The notes under the pieces: generated by a model
What the model was told of the DNA's origin: nothing
The model's input: the letters and a program-made list of their open reading frames with translations, nothing else
Databases searched by the model: none
Origin: an uncultured Lachnospiraceae bacterium
GTDB taxonomy: Bacteria > Bacillota > Clostridia > Lachnospirales > Lachnospiraceae
Length of the DNA stretch: 64,000 nucleotides
Direction of reading: 5' to 3'
NCBI GenBank assembly: GCA_947631665.1
Contig: CANRMF010000001.1
Location: 44,707 to 108,706 of the forward strand
In this document: positions 40,738-50,605 of the stretch, one piece after another
Position numbering within the stretch: the stretch's first letter is position 1
Layout: the number at the start of each line of letters is the position of its first letter
Translations under genes and position numbers: made by a program

Positions 40738-42087
40738 CTATAACTCGTATTGGGAAACCACGCTTACATCAACAGGCTGTTCCTCTCCCAGCGCTGCTTT
40801 TACAAAATCCACTCCATTCGATTTTACAATAACTGCCTCTATTTGTAAATTCTTTTCCAGTTGTTTCAAGGTCATATCGTCCAGAAAAATGTCTTCGCCG
40901 CTTTTTAAAACGGACGTCGGCACAAGCAGCCGATTTCCTAACCGCTTATTTTTTAACTGACGGCAGATATCCTGTCCGGTCAACAGTCCTGTAACCGTAA
41001 TATCTTCTCCAAAAAATTCATTTCTGACTGCATAAACGTCAAGACGGACATTCGGAAACTTTTCCCGGATTTTGTCTGCAATCTGTACGATATAAGGGTG
41101 GACGAGCGTTCCGGTAAAGGCGCTTTCAGTCAGTTTTCTGTCGTCGCCTTTTAGGGAGGCCAGATAATCCTCCGCTTCGTTTAAAAAGGAACGCACCATG
41201 CCTACGCCGTTTTCAATCTGGAGATATCCGTCGTAGCGTTCTTCCTCCGGCATATTGCGTCCCGCCATAATATACCATTCGTCTGATGCATGGACAAAAT
41301 GCGTCTGATGCTCCTGATATATCTTTTTCTGCCATTTTTCGATTAAAGTAATGACCTCGACGGCGTCTTCTTTTGTAAATAAATCAAGCGGAAACAGACC
41401 GTCCCTGTATTTGGTCAGTCCGGCAGGCACCACAGAAACGCTTTTCATATAAGGGAGGTATTGACAAAGCCCCAAAATCGTTTCGTCCAGTTCTTTTCCA
41501 TCATTGATTCCCTTACAGAGTACAATCTGTGCGTTCATTTCAATTCCGGCGTCATACAATTTTCGGATATATTTTAATTTTTCACCCGCAAACCGGTTGT
41601 GGAGCATTTCACATCGGAGCGCAGGATTCATTGTATGTACGGAAATATTGATTGGTGCCAGATGATACCGGATAATCCGGTCGATATCCCGTCCGCTCAT
41701 ATTGGTCAGCGTCACATAATTTCCCTGAAGAAAAGAGAGGCGGGAATCGTCGTCCTTAAAATAAAGCGTCTTCCTCATTCCCGGAGGCATCTGGTCGATA
41801 AAACAGAAAATACATTTGTTACAGCACGAGTGATACTCGTCCATCAGTCCGTTTTCAAAAACAAGCCCCAAATCCTCATCTTCGTCCTTTTCAATTTCCA
41901 ACTCCCAGACTTCTCCGTCCGCTTTTTCAATTTCCACAAAAATCAGTTCGTCTTCGCAGAGAAGCTGATAATCAAAAATATCGTCAACGCTCTGATTGTT
42001 AATGGAAATCAGCCGGTCTCCCGCTTCAATTTCCATCTCCCATGCGATTGAATTTTCCTTTACGCTTTCAATTAAATGTTTTTTCAT
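40738..42087 (-). CDS. DUF512 radical-SAM/PDZ protein
   Basis: PDZ-like N-terminus; HSCCNKCIFCFIDQMPPGMR (CxxxCxxC); DDITVTGLLTGQDI-type C-terminus. Confidence 0.92.
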   Translation of the reverse strand: MKKHLIESVKENSIAWEMEIEAGDRLISINNQSVDDIFDYQLLCEDELIFVEIEKADGEVWELEIEKDEDEDLGLVFENGLMDEYHSCCNKCIFCFIDQMPPGMRKTLYFKDDDSRLSFLQGNYVTLTNMSGRDIDRIIRYHLAPINISVHTMNPALRCEMLHNRFAGEKLKYIRKLYDAGIEMNAQIVLCKGINDGKELDETILGLCQYLPYMKSVSVVPAGLTKYRDGLFPLDLFTKEDAVEVITLIEKWQKKIYQEHQTHFVHASDEWYIMAGRNMPEEERYDGYLQIENGVGMVRSFLNEAEDYLASLKGDDRKLTESAFTGTLVHPYIVQIADKIREKFPNVRLDVYAVRNEFFGEDITVTGLLTGQDICRQLKNKRLGNRLLVPTSVLKSGEDIFLDDMTLKQLEKNLQIEAVIVKSNGVDFVKAALGEEQPVDVSVVSQYEL

Positions 42088-42088
42088 C

Positions 42089-42934
42089 TTAAATCATCTC
42101 TAAAAATGCCATCAGGGCTCCGCGCTTACCGTTCAGCCCGCGATGCGAATATAAAACGTCTTTGTTGCAACAGGTGCAGACATCGGTTACATGAATGTTT
42201 TCCTCCAAGACGCCCGCCTGAAGAAAAATCAGTTTGTTGCACCGCCAAAGGTCTAACTGGTATTTCCCCTGCCCCTTATCAAGCAGAATTTCGCCGCTGT
42301 GCTCCGGAAACGCGTTTTGAAATTTAACAGCAACGTCTTCGCTGATTTCATAACAGTTCCGGCAGATGGAAGGGCCGATGCACACAACCACATCTTCCGG
42401 TTTTGTGCCGTAGGCTTCCGTCATTTTCTGAATGGTTTTCTGTCCGATTTTTCCTACGGTGCCTTTCCAGCCGGAGTGCGAAAGCCCGATTGCGTGATTT
42501 TTGACGTCAGCCATGTAAAGCGGCACGCAGTCGGCGTAGGAAGTCGCCAAAACCACATTCTTTTCATTCGTAATCAGCCCGTCAATATTTTCAAAATCTC
42601 TTTCCCTGAAAATTCCCTTTCCACAGTCTTCGCACGTTACCTGACGGATATTCGTCGTATGCGTCTGATGACTGAGGACAAGATTTTTTATATCAAAGCC
42701 AATCGCGCCGGCAATCCGCTCATAATTTTTCTTTACATTTTCCGGCGCGTCGCCTCTTTGAAAACCTAAATTCAAAGAGGAAAAATAACCGCTGCTGACG
42801 CCGCCAAGCCTCGTGGAAAATCCATGCCGTATCCACGAAATCTCCTCCAACGCCCGAAACGATAAATAAGGAATTCCATGAAAGCGGATTTTTGTGCTGC
42901 TCCCCTCATATTTATTGAATTGAACCTCATTCAT
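42089..42934 (-). CDS. pgeF: Peptidoglycan editing factor / polyphenol oxidase family (YfiH/YlmD)
   Basis: HGFSTRLGGVSSGYFSSLNLG; SYADCVPLYMAD; GLSHSGWKGTVGKI. Confidence 0.93.
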   Translation of the reverse strand: MNEVQFNKYEGSSTKIRFHGIPYLSFRALEEISWIRHGFSTRLGGVSSGYFSSLNLGFQRGDAPENVKKNYERIAGAIGFDIKNLVLSHQTHTTNIRQVTCEDCGKGIFRERDFENIDGLITNEKNVVLATSYADCVPLYMADVKNHAIGLSHSGWKGTVGKIGQKTIQKMTEAYGTKPEDVVVCIGPSICRNCYEISEDVAVKFQNAFPEHSGEILLDKGQGKYQLDLWRCNKLIFLQAGVLEENIHVTDVCTCCNKDVLYSHRGLNGKRGALMAFLEMI

Positions 42935-43284
42935 TAAATCACCCCATAACAGTTAAACAGATAATCAATCCGGTTTCCGGTAATTGCAAGAACATCAAAG
43001 CTCATCGGATAGTCCCTGTATTTCGGATACCTCATGCAGTAGACGCCCGCTGTAAGATAATACTTTCGCTGCTTTTTTACATCAACTGCCTCCTGCGCGC
43101 TTCCGTAAGCGCAGTTTTTCCGATATTTGACCTCAATAAACCGTAAAATCTGTTCCTTGATTGCAATAATATCAATTTCACCTGTTTTACAAGTAAAATT
43201 GCGCTCTAAAATCTGAAAGCCATGCTGTTCCAGATATTGTATGGCAGCATCTTCATAGGCGCTGCCGGTCATTCGAGAATTCAT
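42934..43284 (-). CDS. YraN family endonuclease-like protein (UPF0102)
   Basis: YEDAAIQYLEQHGFQILERNFTCKTGEIDIIAI...FIEVKYR. Confidence 0.93.
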   Translation of the reverse strand: MNSRMTGSAYEDAAIQYLEQHGFQILERNFTCKTGEIDIIAIKEQILRFIEVKYRKNCAYGSAQEAVDVKKQRKYYLTAGVYCMRYPKYRDYPMSFDVLAITGNRIDYLFNCYGVI

Positions 43285-43309
43285 ACATTTTCCCCTCTTT
43301 TTTAATCGT

Positions 43310-44071
43310 TTATACTCCGCAGATGTTTTGAATAAACGTTTTTCTGTGAATCGGGCATGGCCCGTACTTTTTCAACGCCTCGATATGTTTTTGCGAACCG
43401 TATCCTTTATTGGAAGCAAAATCATACTCCGGATACAGTTGATCGTATTCAGTCATCAGGGCGTCCCTTGTCACTTTTGCGATAATACTTGCCGCCCCGA
43501 TTGAAATACTCTTTGCGTCTCCTTTAATAATCGGAACCTGTAACAACTCCAAATCCGGTATTGTCACCGCGTCGTTGAGCAGAATGTCCGGTTTTACGTC
43601 CAGTTTGGAAATTGCTGCGCGCATTGCCTCGTAAGTCGCCTGCAGAATATTGATTTCATCTATGCGCTGCGGACTTACCATCGCTGTCGCAAAACTGACC
43701 GCTTTTTTTTGAATTTCTTCCGACAACTCCTCTCTTTTTTTCGCCGACAGTTTTTTGGAGTCATTGATATATAAAATATCGCAGTCTTTCGGTAAAATCA
43801 CCGCACCCGCCGTAACCGGCCCTGCTAACGGCCCTCTGCCCACCTCGTCAATGCCGCAGATAAACCGGTAATCCTGATATTTCCGTTCATATTCTGTAAG
43901 CAGGTATGTCCGTTTCAACTCCGCCTCATAAGCGGTCTTTCTTTTTTTTGCAGAAGAAATCAAAGCCTGCACGCCGCTTCTCTCATCTGCTTCGTACTGC
44001 CCGATAAAAAAATCAAGTTCTTTTTCATCTGTATTTTTCAATTCTTCCTTAATGGATTGTATACTCTGCAT
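43310..44071 (-). CDS. rnhB: Ribonuclease HII
   Basis: ICGIDEVGRGPLAGPVTAGAVIL; ASIIAKVTRD. Confidence 0.95.
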   Translation of the reverse strand: MQSIQSIKEELKNTDEKELDFFIGQYEADERSGVQALISSAKKRKTAYEAELKRTYLLTEYERKYQDYRFICGIDEVGRGPLAGPVTAGAVILPKDCDILYINDSKKLSAKKREELSEEIQKKAVSFATAMVSPQRIDEINILQATYEAMRAAISKLDVKPDILLNDAVTIPDLELLQVPIIKGDAKSISIGAASIIAKVTRDALMTEYDQLYPEYDFASNKGYGSQKHIEALKKYGPCPIHRKTFIQNICGV

Positions 44072-44119
44072 TCTGCTCTCCTGATTTTATTTTTACTCAA
44101 GATACGTTTTGTCTGTTTT

Positions 44120-44965
44120 TTACTTTTCTCTCCGATCCAGAGTAATTCTGCCTAATTTTCCACTGCGGAAATCGTCCATCACAATTGCGCAGGTTTTTTC
44201 CAAATCCGGTTGGTTTCCTTTTCGTTTGCAGCCGCGTACTTCGGCAATCTGATACATCAGCGCAAGCGGATCGTCGTCGTCTTCAATCTGATAACGCTTT
44301 GCAATCGCGTCCGGATAATATTTTCTGATTTCCTTCATAAACTGATACGCCAGTTCCGTAATTTCAAGAATTTGGTCGTTGATAGAGCCGATGAACGCCA
44401 GATGCATACCTATCGTCTGATTATCAAACTTTGGCCACAAAATACCCGGAGTATCGAGCAGTTCTAAAGTTTTATCAATGCGGATCCACTGCTTTCCCTT
44501 TGTCACGCCGGGTTTATTGCCGGTTTTTGCCGCAGAACGTCCCGCATAGGCGTTAATAAATGTAGATTTACCCACGTTTGGAATTCCTACAACCATCGCC
44601 CGGATTGGGCGGTTTTTAATTCCTTTTTTCCGGTCGCGTTCAATTTTTTCTTTACAGGCAGTCAGAACCGCACTGCTGATTTCTTTCATACCCTGTTTAT
44701 TTTTGGAATTGATTTTCACCGCAACGATTCCCTGATTTTTAAAATAGTCAATCCATTGACTGTTTTGCTCCTCGTCCGCAAGATCCGCTTTGTTTAACAA
44801 AACAAGGCGCGCTTTATTTTGCGCCAGCCGGTCAATATCCGGATTTCTGCTGCTCATCGGAATTCTTGCGTCGAGCAGTTCAATGACCAGATCAATCAGT
44901 CTGATATCTTCCTGCATCTGCCGCACAGCCTTTGTCATATGTCCCGGATACCATTGATACTCCAT
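44120..44965 (-). CDS. ylqF: Ribosome biogenesis GTPase YlqF/RbgA
   Basis: QWYPGHMTKA; circularly permuted GTPase NKADL...GIPNVGKSTFIN; GNKPGVTKGKQWI. Confidence 0.95.
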   Translation of the reverse strand: MEYQWYPGHMTKAVRQMQEDIRLIDLVIELLDARIPMSSRNPDIDRLAQNKARLVLLNKADLADEEQNSQWIDYFKNQGIVAVKINSKNKQGMKEISSAVLTACKEKIERDRKKGIKNRPIRAMVVGIPNVGKSTFINAYAGRSAAKTGNKPGVTKGKQWIRIDKTLELLDTPGILWPKFDNQTIGMHLAFIGSINDQILEITELAYQFMKEIRKYYPDAIAKRYQIEDDDDPLALMYQIAEVRGCKRKGNQPDLEKTCAIVMDDFRSGKLGRITLDRREK

Positions 44966-45014
44966 TGTTTTCTCCTCTTGTCCATTTTATTTACCAATAT
45001 ATAGTATAACGTAA

Positions 45015-45042
45015 AAAAGAACGAGTTACCACTCGTTCTTTT
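45015..45042 (-). terminator. Intrinsic terminator downstream of rplS
   Basis: AAAAGAACGAGT-TACC-ACTCGTTCTTTT with T-run. Confidence 0.8.
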
Positions 45043-45094
45043 AAAATTATATGAATTCGGAATGGCACCTTTTTTGGTGCATTTATCGGCTGGC

Positions 45095-45439
45095 TTATTT
45101 CATCAGTTCTTTTACCTTTGCAGCCTTACCAACTCTGCTTCTGATATAATTGAGTTTTGCTCTCCTGACTTTACCGCGTCTTACAACTTCAATCTTTGCA
45201 ATCGTCGGTGAATACAGCGGCCATGTTCTTTCAACGCCAATTCCGCTTGAAAGCTTTCTGACAGTAAATGTTGCGCGGTTGCTTCCGCCCTGCTTTTTCA
45301 TGACAAGACCTTCAAAAACCTGTACTCTCTCGCGGTTTCCCTCGACAATCTTTGCGTGTACGCGGATTGTATCTCCGACCTTGAAATCAGTTACTTCTTT
45401 GATTTGAGACTCCTCAATTTCCTTAATAAATTCCTGCAT
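45095..45439 (-). CDS. rplS: 50S ribosomal protein L19
   Basis: [33 protein letters not shown]...[33 protein letters not shown]. Confidence 0.97.
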   Translation of the reverse strand: MQEFIKEIEESQIKEVTDFKVGDTIRVHAKIVEGNRERVQVFEGLVMKKQGGSNRATFTVRKLSSGIGVERTWPLYSPTIAKIEVVRRGKVRRAKLNYIRSRVGKAAKVKELMK

Positions 45440-45544
45440 AATATCCTCCTTGATTTATTACGATGTTCTTAATACATGATTTGTAACAGAGGAGCATCTT
45501 TTTTGTGTGAAACCGCATAAACACGCAGTTTCCTTTATACAGCA
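45440..45544 (-). ncRNA. Candidate ribosomal-protein leader of rplS (L19 leader-like)
   Basis: About 105-nt untranslated leader between promoter and rplS; 8-bp stem GAAACTGC/GCGGTTTC then a conserved-looking GATGCTCCTCTGTTACAAATCATG segment. Identity to the Rfam L19 leader not verified. Confidence 0.5.
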
Positions 45545-45550
45545 TTTGCT

Positions 45551-45579
45551 ATATTAACATAACTTTCCTGTTTTTGCAA
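45551..45579 (-). promoter_or_regulatory. rplS promoter
   Basis: Minus strand TTGCAA-N17-TAATAT. Confidence 0.7.
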
Positions 45580-45650
45580 GGATTTTAGTAAAAATCTGCA
45601 AAAAACTCCACAACTTCAAAATATCAAAGCAATTCTTTTTCTCTTAAAAC

Positions 45651-46394
45651 TTATACTTTGCCCTGTTTTTTAATTTTATCGAGAGATTGTCTGTCGCTCT
45701 CATTCAATTCTGCATGTTCCAGCAAATCCGGTCTTCTCTCAAACGTGCGTATCAGAGATTGCTCCCTGCGCCATGCGTCCACTTTCGGGTGATTTCCCGA
45801 CAACAAAATCTTCGGCACCTTTTTTCCCATAAATTCTGCCGGCCTCGTATACTGCGGATACTCCAACAGATTTTCGTGAAAACTCTCAAACTCTGCGGAG
45901 CTGTCATTGTTTAAGACTCCCGGCACAAGACGGGAAATTGCATCAATCATCACCATTGCCGGAAGTTCGCCGCCAGTCAGCACATAGTCCCCGATGGACA
46001 CATGGTCGGTGACAATCATATCGAGCACTCTCTCGTCAACGCCCTCATAATGCCCGCAGAGAAATACAAGGTCTGTTTCTTTGGAAAACTCCTCCGCCAT
46101 AGACTGGTTGAAAACCTTTCCCTGCGGCGTCAGATAAACAACACGCGGAGAATAACCGAGATTTTTTACCACCGACTCGTAACTGCGGTAAACCGGCGCC
46201 GGCTGCATCACCATTCCCGCACCCCCGCCGTAAGGATAATCGTCGACCTGCCCGTACCGGTTTCCGGAAAAATCGCGGATATTGACGGCATTGAGTGATA
46301 TCAGCCCCCTGTCAATGGCGCGTCCGGTAATGCTGTTGCCGATTCCCTGCTCAATCATCTCCGGAAACAGTGTTAATACATGAAAATTCATCAA
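45651..46394 (-). CDS. trmD: tRNA (guanine-N1)-methyltransferase
   Basis: LTLFPEMIEQG; YGQVDDYPYGGGAGMVMQ; CGHYEGVDERV; GDYVLTGGELPA. Confidence 0.97.
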   Translation of the reverse strand: MMNFHVLTLFPEMIEQGIGNSITGRAIDRGLISLNAVNIRDFSGNRYGQVDDYPYGGGAGMVMQPAPVYRSYESVVKNLGYSPRVVYLTPQGKVFNQSMAEEFSKETDLVFLCGHYEGVDERVLDMIVTDHVSIGDYVLTGGELPAMVMIDAISRLVPGVLNNDSSAEFESFHENLLEYPQYTRPAEFMGKKVPKILLSGNHPKVDAWRREQSLIRTFERRPDLLEHAELNESDRQSLDKIKKQGKV

Positions 46395-46900
46395 TCCAGC
46401 AATCCTTTCATCATATGTACTGTGACCAGTTTCTTTTCGATGTTTCTATCTAAAACACATTCATCAATGACAGGCAGCAGCACTTCTTTTCCGTTGGAGG
46501 TTTTTACGACATAGACGTCGTTCGCTCCGGTCTGTATCACATCTGTCAGAATACCGAGCGTTTCTCCGGTATCCGTCAGAACCGTACTGCCCAAAATATC
46601 TGCAATATAATATTCCCCTTCCTCCAGAGGAATTGCATGGTCTCTGTCCACCAAAAGATCCTTTCCTTTCAGTAAAAGCGCCTGATCCATGTCTGCAATC
46701 TCTTGGAATTTCAAAATAACCATGTTTTTAAAATATTTTACACCCGTAATATGAAGTGTCTTTTTTTCTTTTTGATTGTCTAAAATAACTTCCTTCAGGC
46801 CGTCAAAACGCCTGATGTCTTCTGTCGTGGGATAAACCTTGACTTCCCCATGAACCCCATGAGTGTTTGCAATCACCCCGACTCTGAAATATTTTTCCAC
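46391..46900 (-). CDS. rimM: 16S rRNA processing protein RimM
   Basis: GVIANTHGVHGEVKVYPTTEDIRRF; LPVIDECVLDRNIEKKLVTVHMMKGLLD. Confidence 0.95.
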   Translation of the reverse strand: MEKYFRVGVIANTHGVHGEVKVYPTTEDIRRFDGLKEVILDNQKEKKTLHITGVKYFKNMVILKFQEIADMDQALLLKGKDLLVDRDHAIPLEEGEYYIADILGSTVLTDTGETLGILTDVIQTGANDVYVVKTSNGKEVLLPVIDECVLDRNIEKKLVTVHMMKGLLD

Positions 46901-46960
46901 AAAAAACTCCTTCTGTCATGAATAAACAGGGCTGGATTGATTCCAGCCCCGCGCACTTGC

Positions 46961-47188
46961 TTAAAGTATTTCCACTTTAACTTTTTTATCACATTTTGAA
47001 GCGGCCGCCTTGACCACAGAGCGGATTGCTTTCGCAATTCTTCCCTGCTTTCCAATTACTTTGCCCATGTCTGTCTGAGCAACGTGCAACTGCAAAACGA
47101 TTTCTCTTGCATTTTCTGTTTCCGTAACTACCACTTCGTCAGGAGAGTCAACAAGTGCTTTTGCAATTGTTTCAACTAATTCTTTCAT
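46961..47188 (-). CDS. khpA: KH-domain RNA-binding protein (KhpA/YlqC)
   Basis: MKELVETIAKALVDSPDEV...VGKVIGKQGRIAKAIRS-type KH motif; start trimmed to MKEL. Confidence 0.92.
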   Translation of the reverse strand: MKELVETIAKALVDSPDEVVVTETENAREIVLQLHVAQTDMGKVIGKQGRIAKAIRSVVKAAASKCDKKVKVEIL

Positions 47189-47204
47189 GAAGCTGACCTC
47201 CGTC

Positions 47205-47450
47205 TTATTTTTCAATGCCGGCAATCTTTAAGAGTTTACCGACAGTTTCCGTCGGCTGCGCTCCGTTTGATAACCATTTCTTTACAGATTCTTCTTTAAT
47301 ACCGAAAACGCTCGGATCCTGATTCGGATCATAAGTTCCGACTTCCTCAATGAATCTGCCGTCTCTCGGCGCTCTGGAATCTGCAACCACGATTCTGTAA
47401 ACAGGATTTTTCTTTTTTCCCATTCTCTTTAATCTGATTTTTACTGCCAT
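47205..47450 (-). CDS. rpsP: 30S ribosomal protein S16
   Basis: [40 protein letters not shown]. Confidence 0.97.
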   Translation of the reverse strand: MAVKIRLKRMGKKKNPVYRIVVADSRAPRDGRFIEEVGTYDPNQDPSVFGIKEESVKKWLSNGAQPTETVGKLLKIAGIEK

Positions 47451-47528
47451 TGTTTTTTACCTCCGTAAATAAATTATTAAAAATTAAATATATATCAGGA
47501 AAACACCAAATTGTTTTCATGAAATCTT

Positions 47529-48878
47529 TTAAAATCCAAAGGGCAGATTGAAGCCTCCCCTTCTTTTCTTCTTGCCTCCCATCAGGCCGTTCATGTTTTT
47601 CATCATTTTTCTCGCCTGTTCAAACTGCTTGACCAGTTTGTTGACCTCGCCGATATCGACGCCTGCGCCTTTTGCAATCCGCTGTTTTCTGGAAGGATTT
47701 AAAAGGTCTGGATTGCTGCGTTCTTCCCTTGTCATGGAAAAAATCATCGCTTCAATCCTGCCAAGCTGTTTTTCGTCGGGAAGCATGTCGTCTGTAATCT
47801 TTCCCCCGACGCCCGGAATCATGTTGAGCAGGGAAGACAGGCCTCCCATATTTTTAATCTGCCCCATATATTCCAGATAATCGTCGAACGTAAACTGCGC
47901 TTTTTTCATGCGCTGCTCCAGCTCGAGCGCTTTTTCCCGATCAATCGACTGCTCGGCTTTTTCAATCAGGGAGAGGACATCTCCCATTCCCAATATACGG
48001 GAAGCCATGCGATCCGGATAAAACTGTTCCAAGTCGGAGAGTTTTTCTCCCATGCCGACATATAAAATCGGTTTGCCGGTAATTGCTTTAATGGATAATG
48101 CCGCGCCGCCTCTCGTATCGCCGTCAAGCTTTGTCACAATAATGCCGTCGATGCCGATGCGTTCATCAAACTCCTTTGCGACATTGACTGCGTCCTGACC
48201 GGTCATTGCATCAACGACAAGAACCGTCTGGGTGAGCGGAAGTTCTTCTTTCATTTCTTCGAGCTCGCGCATCATCTCCTCATCTACATGAAGTCTGCCG
48301 GCCGTATCTAAAATAACGACATTCCGGTCGTTTTTCTTCGCGTGTTCCATGGACGCTTTTGCGATATTTAACGGTTTTTGTCTGTCGCCCATAGAAAAAA
48401 CCGGAACATTTTGTTTTTCGCCGTTGATTTTCAACTGTTCGATTGCTGCCGGTCTGTAAACATCACAGGCGGCAAGCAGCGGTTTTTTGCCTTTTGCTTT
48501 TAATTTTCCGGCAATTTTTGCCGCAGTCGTCGTTTTACCGGCGCCCTGCAGTCCCATCATCATAATGACGGTTATTTCATTGTCCGGTAAGAGTTTTAAC
48601 TCCGTCGTCTCCGAACCCATCAGCGCCGTCAGTTCTTCATTTACAATTTTAATCACCATCTGTCCCGGCGTCAGGCTCGTCATCACGTCCTGTCCCACCG
48701 CTCTCTCGGTGACTTTCTTTGTAAACTCTTTGACAACTTTAAAACTGACGTCCGCCTCTAACAGGGCAATTTTGACTTCTTTCAGGGCGGATTTTACATC
48801 TTCCTCCGTCAGTCTTCCCTTGCTTCGGAGATTTTTAAATATATTTTGTAATTTATCGGATAAACTTTCAAATGCCAA
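47529..48878 (-). CDS. ffh: Signal recognition particle protein Ffh
   Basis: GLQGAGKTTTAAKIA; TKLDGDTRGGAALS; M-domain GGKKKRRGGFNLPFGF. Confidence 0.97.
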   Translation of the reverse strand: MAFESLSDKLQNIFKNLRSKGRLTEEDVKSALKEVKIALLEADVSFKVVKEFTKKVTERAVGQDVMTSLTPGQMVIKIVNEELTALMGSETTELKLLPDNEITVIMMMGLQGAGKTTTAAKIAGKLKAKGKKPLLAACDVYRPAAIEQLKINGEKQNVPVFSMGDRQKPLNIAKASMEHAKKNDRNVVILDTAGRLHVDEEMMRELEEMKEELPLTQTVLVVDAMTGQDAVNVAKEFDERIGIDGIIVTKLDGDTRGGAALSIKAITGKPILYVGMGEKLSDLEQFYPDRMASRILGMGDVLSLIEKAEQSIDREKALELEQRMKKAQFTFDDYLEYMGQIKNMGGLSSLLNMIPGVGGKITDDMLPDEKQLGRIEAMIFSMTREERSNPDLLNPSRKQRIAKGAGVDIGEVNKLVKQFEQARKMMKNMNGLMGGKKKRRGGFNLPFGF

Positions 48879-48888
48879 AGCAGTCCTC

Positions 48889-49221
48889 CTAATAATTGTC
48901 TAAGATTTCCTGCGCAATTTCTTTGATTTTTCTGTGGCTTTCCTCCGTATTCTGATCCGCCAGCGCACAAATCATGGAAACTGCCTCTTTTGTCTGTGAA
49001 AAGCGTTCCACAAGATGGAGTTTTTCTTCATAACCGTTTAAAATTTTGTCGCAGCGCTTAATCTGGTCGTGAACTCCCTGTCGCGAAATTCCCTGCTCTT
49101 GCGCAATTTCAGCCAGACTGAAATCATTTAAAACAAAATCCTCATACAACTCTCTCTGATGACCGGTCAAAAGTTCGCCATAAAAATCATACAGCAGAGC
49201 GCTTTTATAGATATCTTTCAT
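48889..49221 (-). CDS. ylxM: YlxM family DNA-binding protein
   Basis: LYDFYGELLTGHQRELYEDFVLNDFSLAEIAQEQGISRQGVHDQIKR; start trimmed to MKDIYK. Confidence 0.92.
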   Translation of the reverse strand: MKDIYKSALLYDFYGELLTGHQRELYEDFVLNDFSLAEIAQEQGISRQGVHDQIKRCDKILNGYEEKLHLVERFSQTKEAVSMICALADQNTEESHRKIKEIAQEILDNY

Positions 49222-49264
49222 TTTGCACCTTACCAATCCTCAAGTATCTTACTACACAGCAGAA

Positions 49265-49294
49265 AAGGTGTCAAGTATTTTTTCTTGACACCTT
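49265..49294 (-). terminator. Intrinsic terminator downstream of ilvA
   Basis: Perfect 11-bp stem AAGGTGTCAAG/CTTGACACCTT; minus strand ends CCTTTTC. Confidence 0.78.
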
Positions 49295-49329
49295 GAAATC
49301 TAATCTGTTTTACGATTTATCTGCTATCA

Positions 49330-50550
49330 TTACAGATGCGGAGCCTCCTCCTTCGGATTATAACCCGCCTGCTCTAAAGCCTGAAGAATCTGCTTTTTAT
49401 GCGCGTGACCGAAACATTCGAGCGTAACCTTCAATTCTACCGCCGCATTTCTGTTTACGGAAACAAACTGGTTATGCTCCAGACGAATGACATTTCCCTG
49501 CTGTTTTGCGATTTCCCCTGCGACTTTCACCAGTTCGCCCGGCTTATCCGGCAGCAGAACGGAAACCGTAAACACTCTGCCACGCTGGATCAGACCATGC
49601 TGAAGGGTGGAGGACATCGTGATAATATCCATATTTCCGCCGCTGATAATTGATACGACTTTTTTATCCCTGACTTTCAGATGCTTGAGCGCCGCAATCG
49701 TCAGCAGTCCGGAATTTTCAGCCACCAGTTTATGATTTTCAACCATATCGAGAAATGCGTCAATCAACTCCTCGTCATTGATGGTAATAATATCATCGAG
49801 ATTATCTCTCAGATATGGGAAGATTATTTCTCCCGGCGTCTTGACCGCAGTACCGTCCGCAATCGTATTTGCGCTTGGCAGTGTCACGACCTTTCCGGCT
49901 TTAATGGACGCCTTCATACATGCCGCCTGTGCCGGTTCAACCCCGATTACCTTGATACGCGGATTTAACAGCTTCGCCAGAACACTGATGCCGGTGGCAA
50001 GTCCGCCGCCTCCGATTGGCACTAATATATAGTCGACTGTCGGCAGTTCCTTAAATATTTCCATTGCAATCGTTCCCTGACCGGTAGCCACGTCTAAATC
50101 GTCAAACGGGTGGATAAAGGTGTATCCCTCCTTCTGCGCAAGATTCAGCGCATACTTGCAGGCGTCGTCGTATACATCGCCGTATAAAATCACGTCAGCA
50201 CCGTAATTCTTTGTACGGTTTACTTTCATCAGCGGGGTGACGGTCGGCATGACAATGGTGGCTTTCACTCCGTAAAGTTTTGCCGCATAAGCGACTCCCT
50301 GCGCGTGATTTCCCGCCGAAGCGGTAATCAGTCCCCGCTCTCTCTCCGCTTCCGACAGCGTACTGATTTTATAATAAGAGCCGCGCACCTTATAAGCTCC
50401 CGTAAACTGCATATTTTCCGGTTTAATATAAACCTGATTATCGGTCTGGCTGCTAAAGTAGTCGCTGTAAATCAGATTTGTGTTTAAAGTTACTTTCTTT
50501 ACAATCTCGCTTGCTTCTTCAAATTTTTTTAGTGTCAACTGTTCTTCCAT
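49330..50550 (-). CDS. ilvA: Threonine ammonia-lyase
   Basis: KPENMQFTGAYKVRGSYYKI PLP lysine motif; VPIGGGGLATG; C-terminal ACT-like region. Confidence 0.93.
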   Translation of the reverse strand: MEEQLTLKKFEEASEIVKKVTLNTNLIYSDYFSSQTDNQVYIKPENMQFTGAYKVRGSYYKISTLSEAERERGLITASAGNHAQGVAYAAKLYGVKATIVMPTVTPLMKVNRTKNYGADVILYGDVYDDACKYALNLAQKEGYTFIHPFDDLDVATGQGTIAMEIFKELPTVDYILVPIGGGGLATGISVLAKLLNPRIKVIGVEPAQAACMKASIKAGKVVTLPSANTIADGTAVKTPGEIIFPYLRDNLDDIITINDEELIDAFLDMVENHKLVAENSGLLTIAALKHLKVRDKKVVSIISGGNMDIITMSSTLQHGLIQRGRVFTVSVLLPDKPGELVKVAGEIAKQQGNVIRLEHNQFVSVNRNAAVELKVTLECFGHAHKKQILQALEQAGYNPKEEAPHL

Positions 50551-50605
50551 CGTTACTTACCTCCAAAAATCTAAGGATTTCCTTCTATCGCTTCCATATG
50601 GAAAT

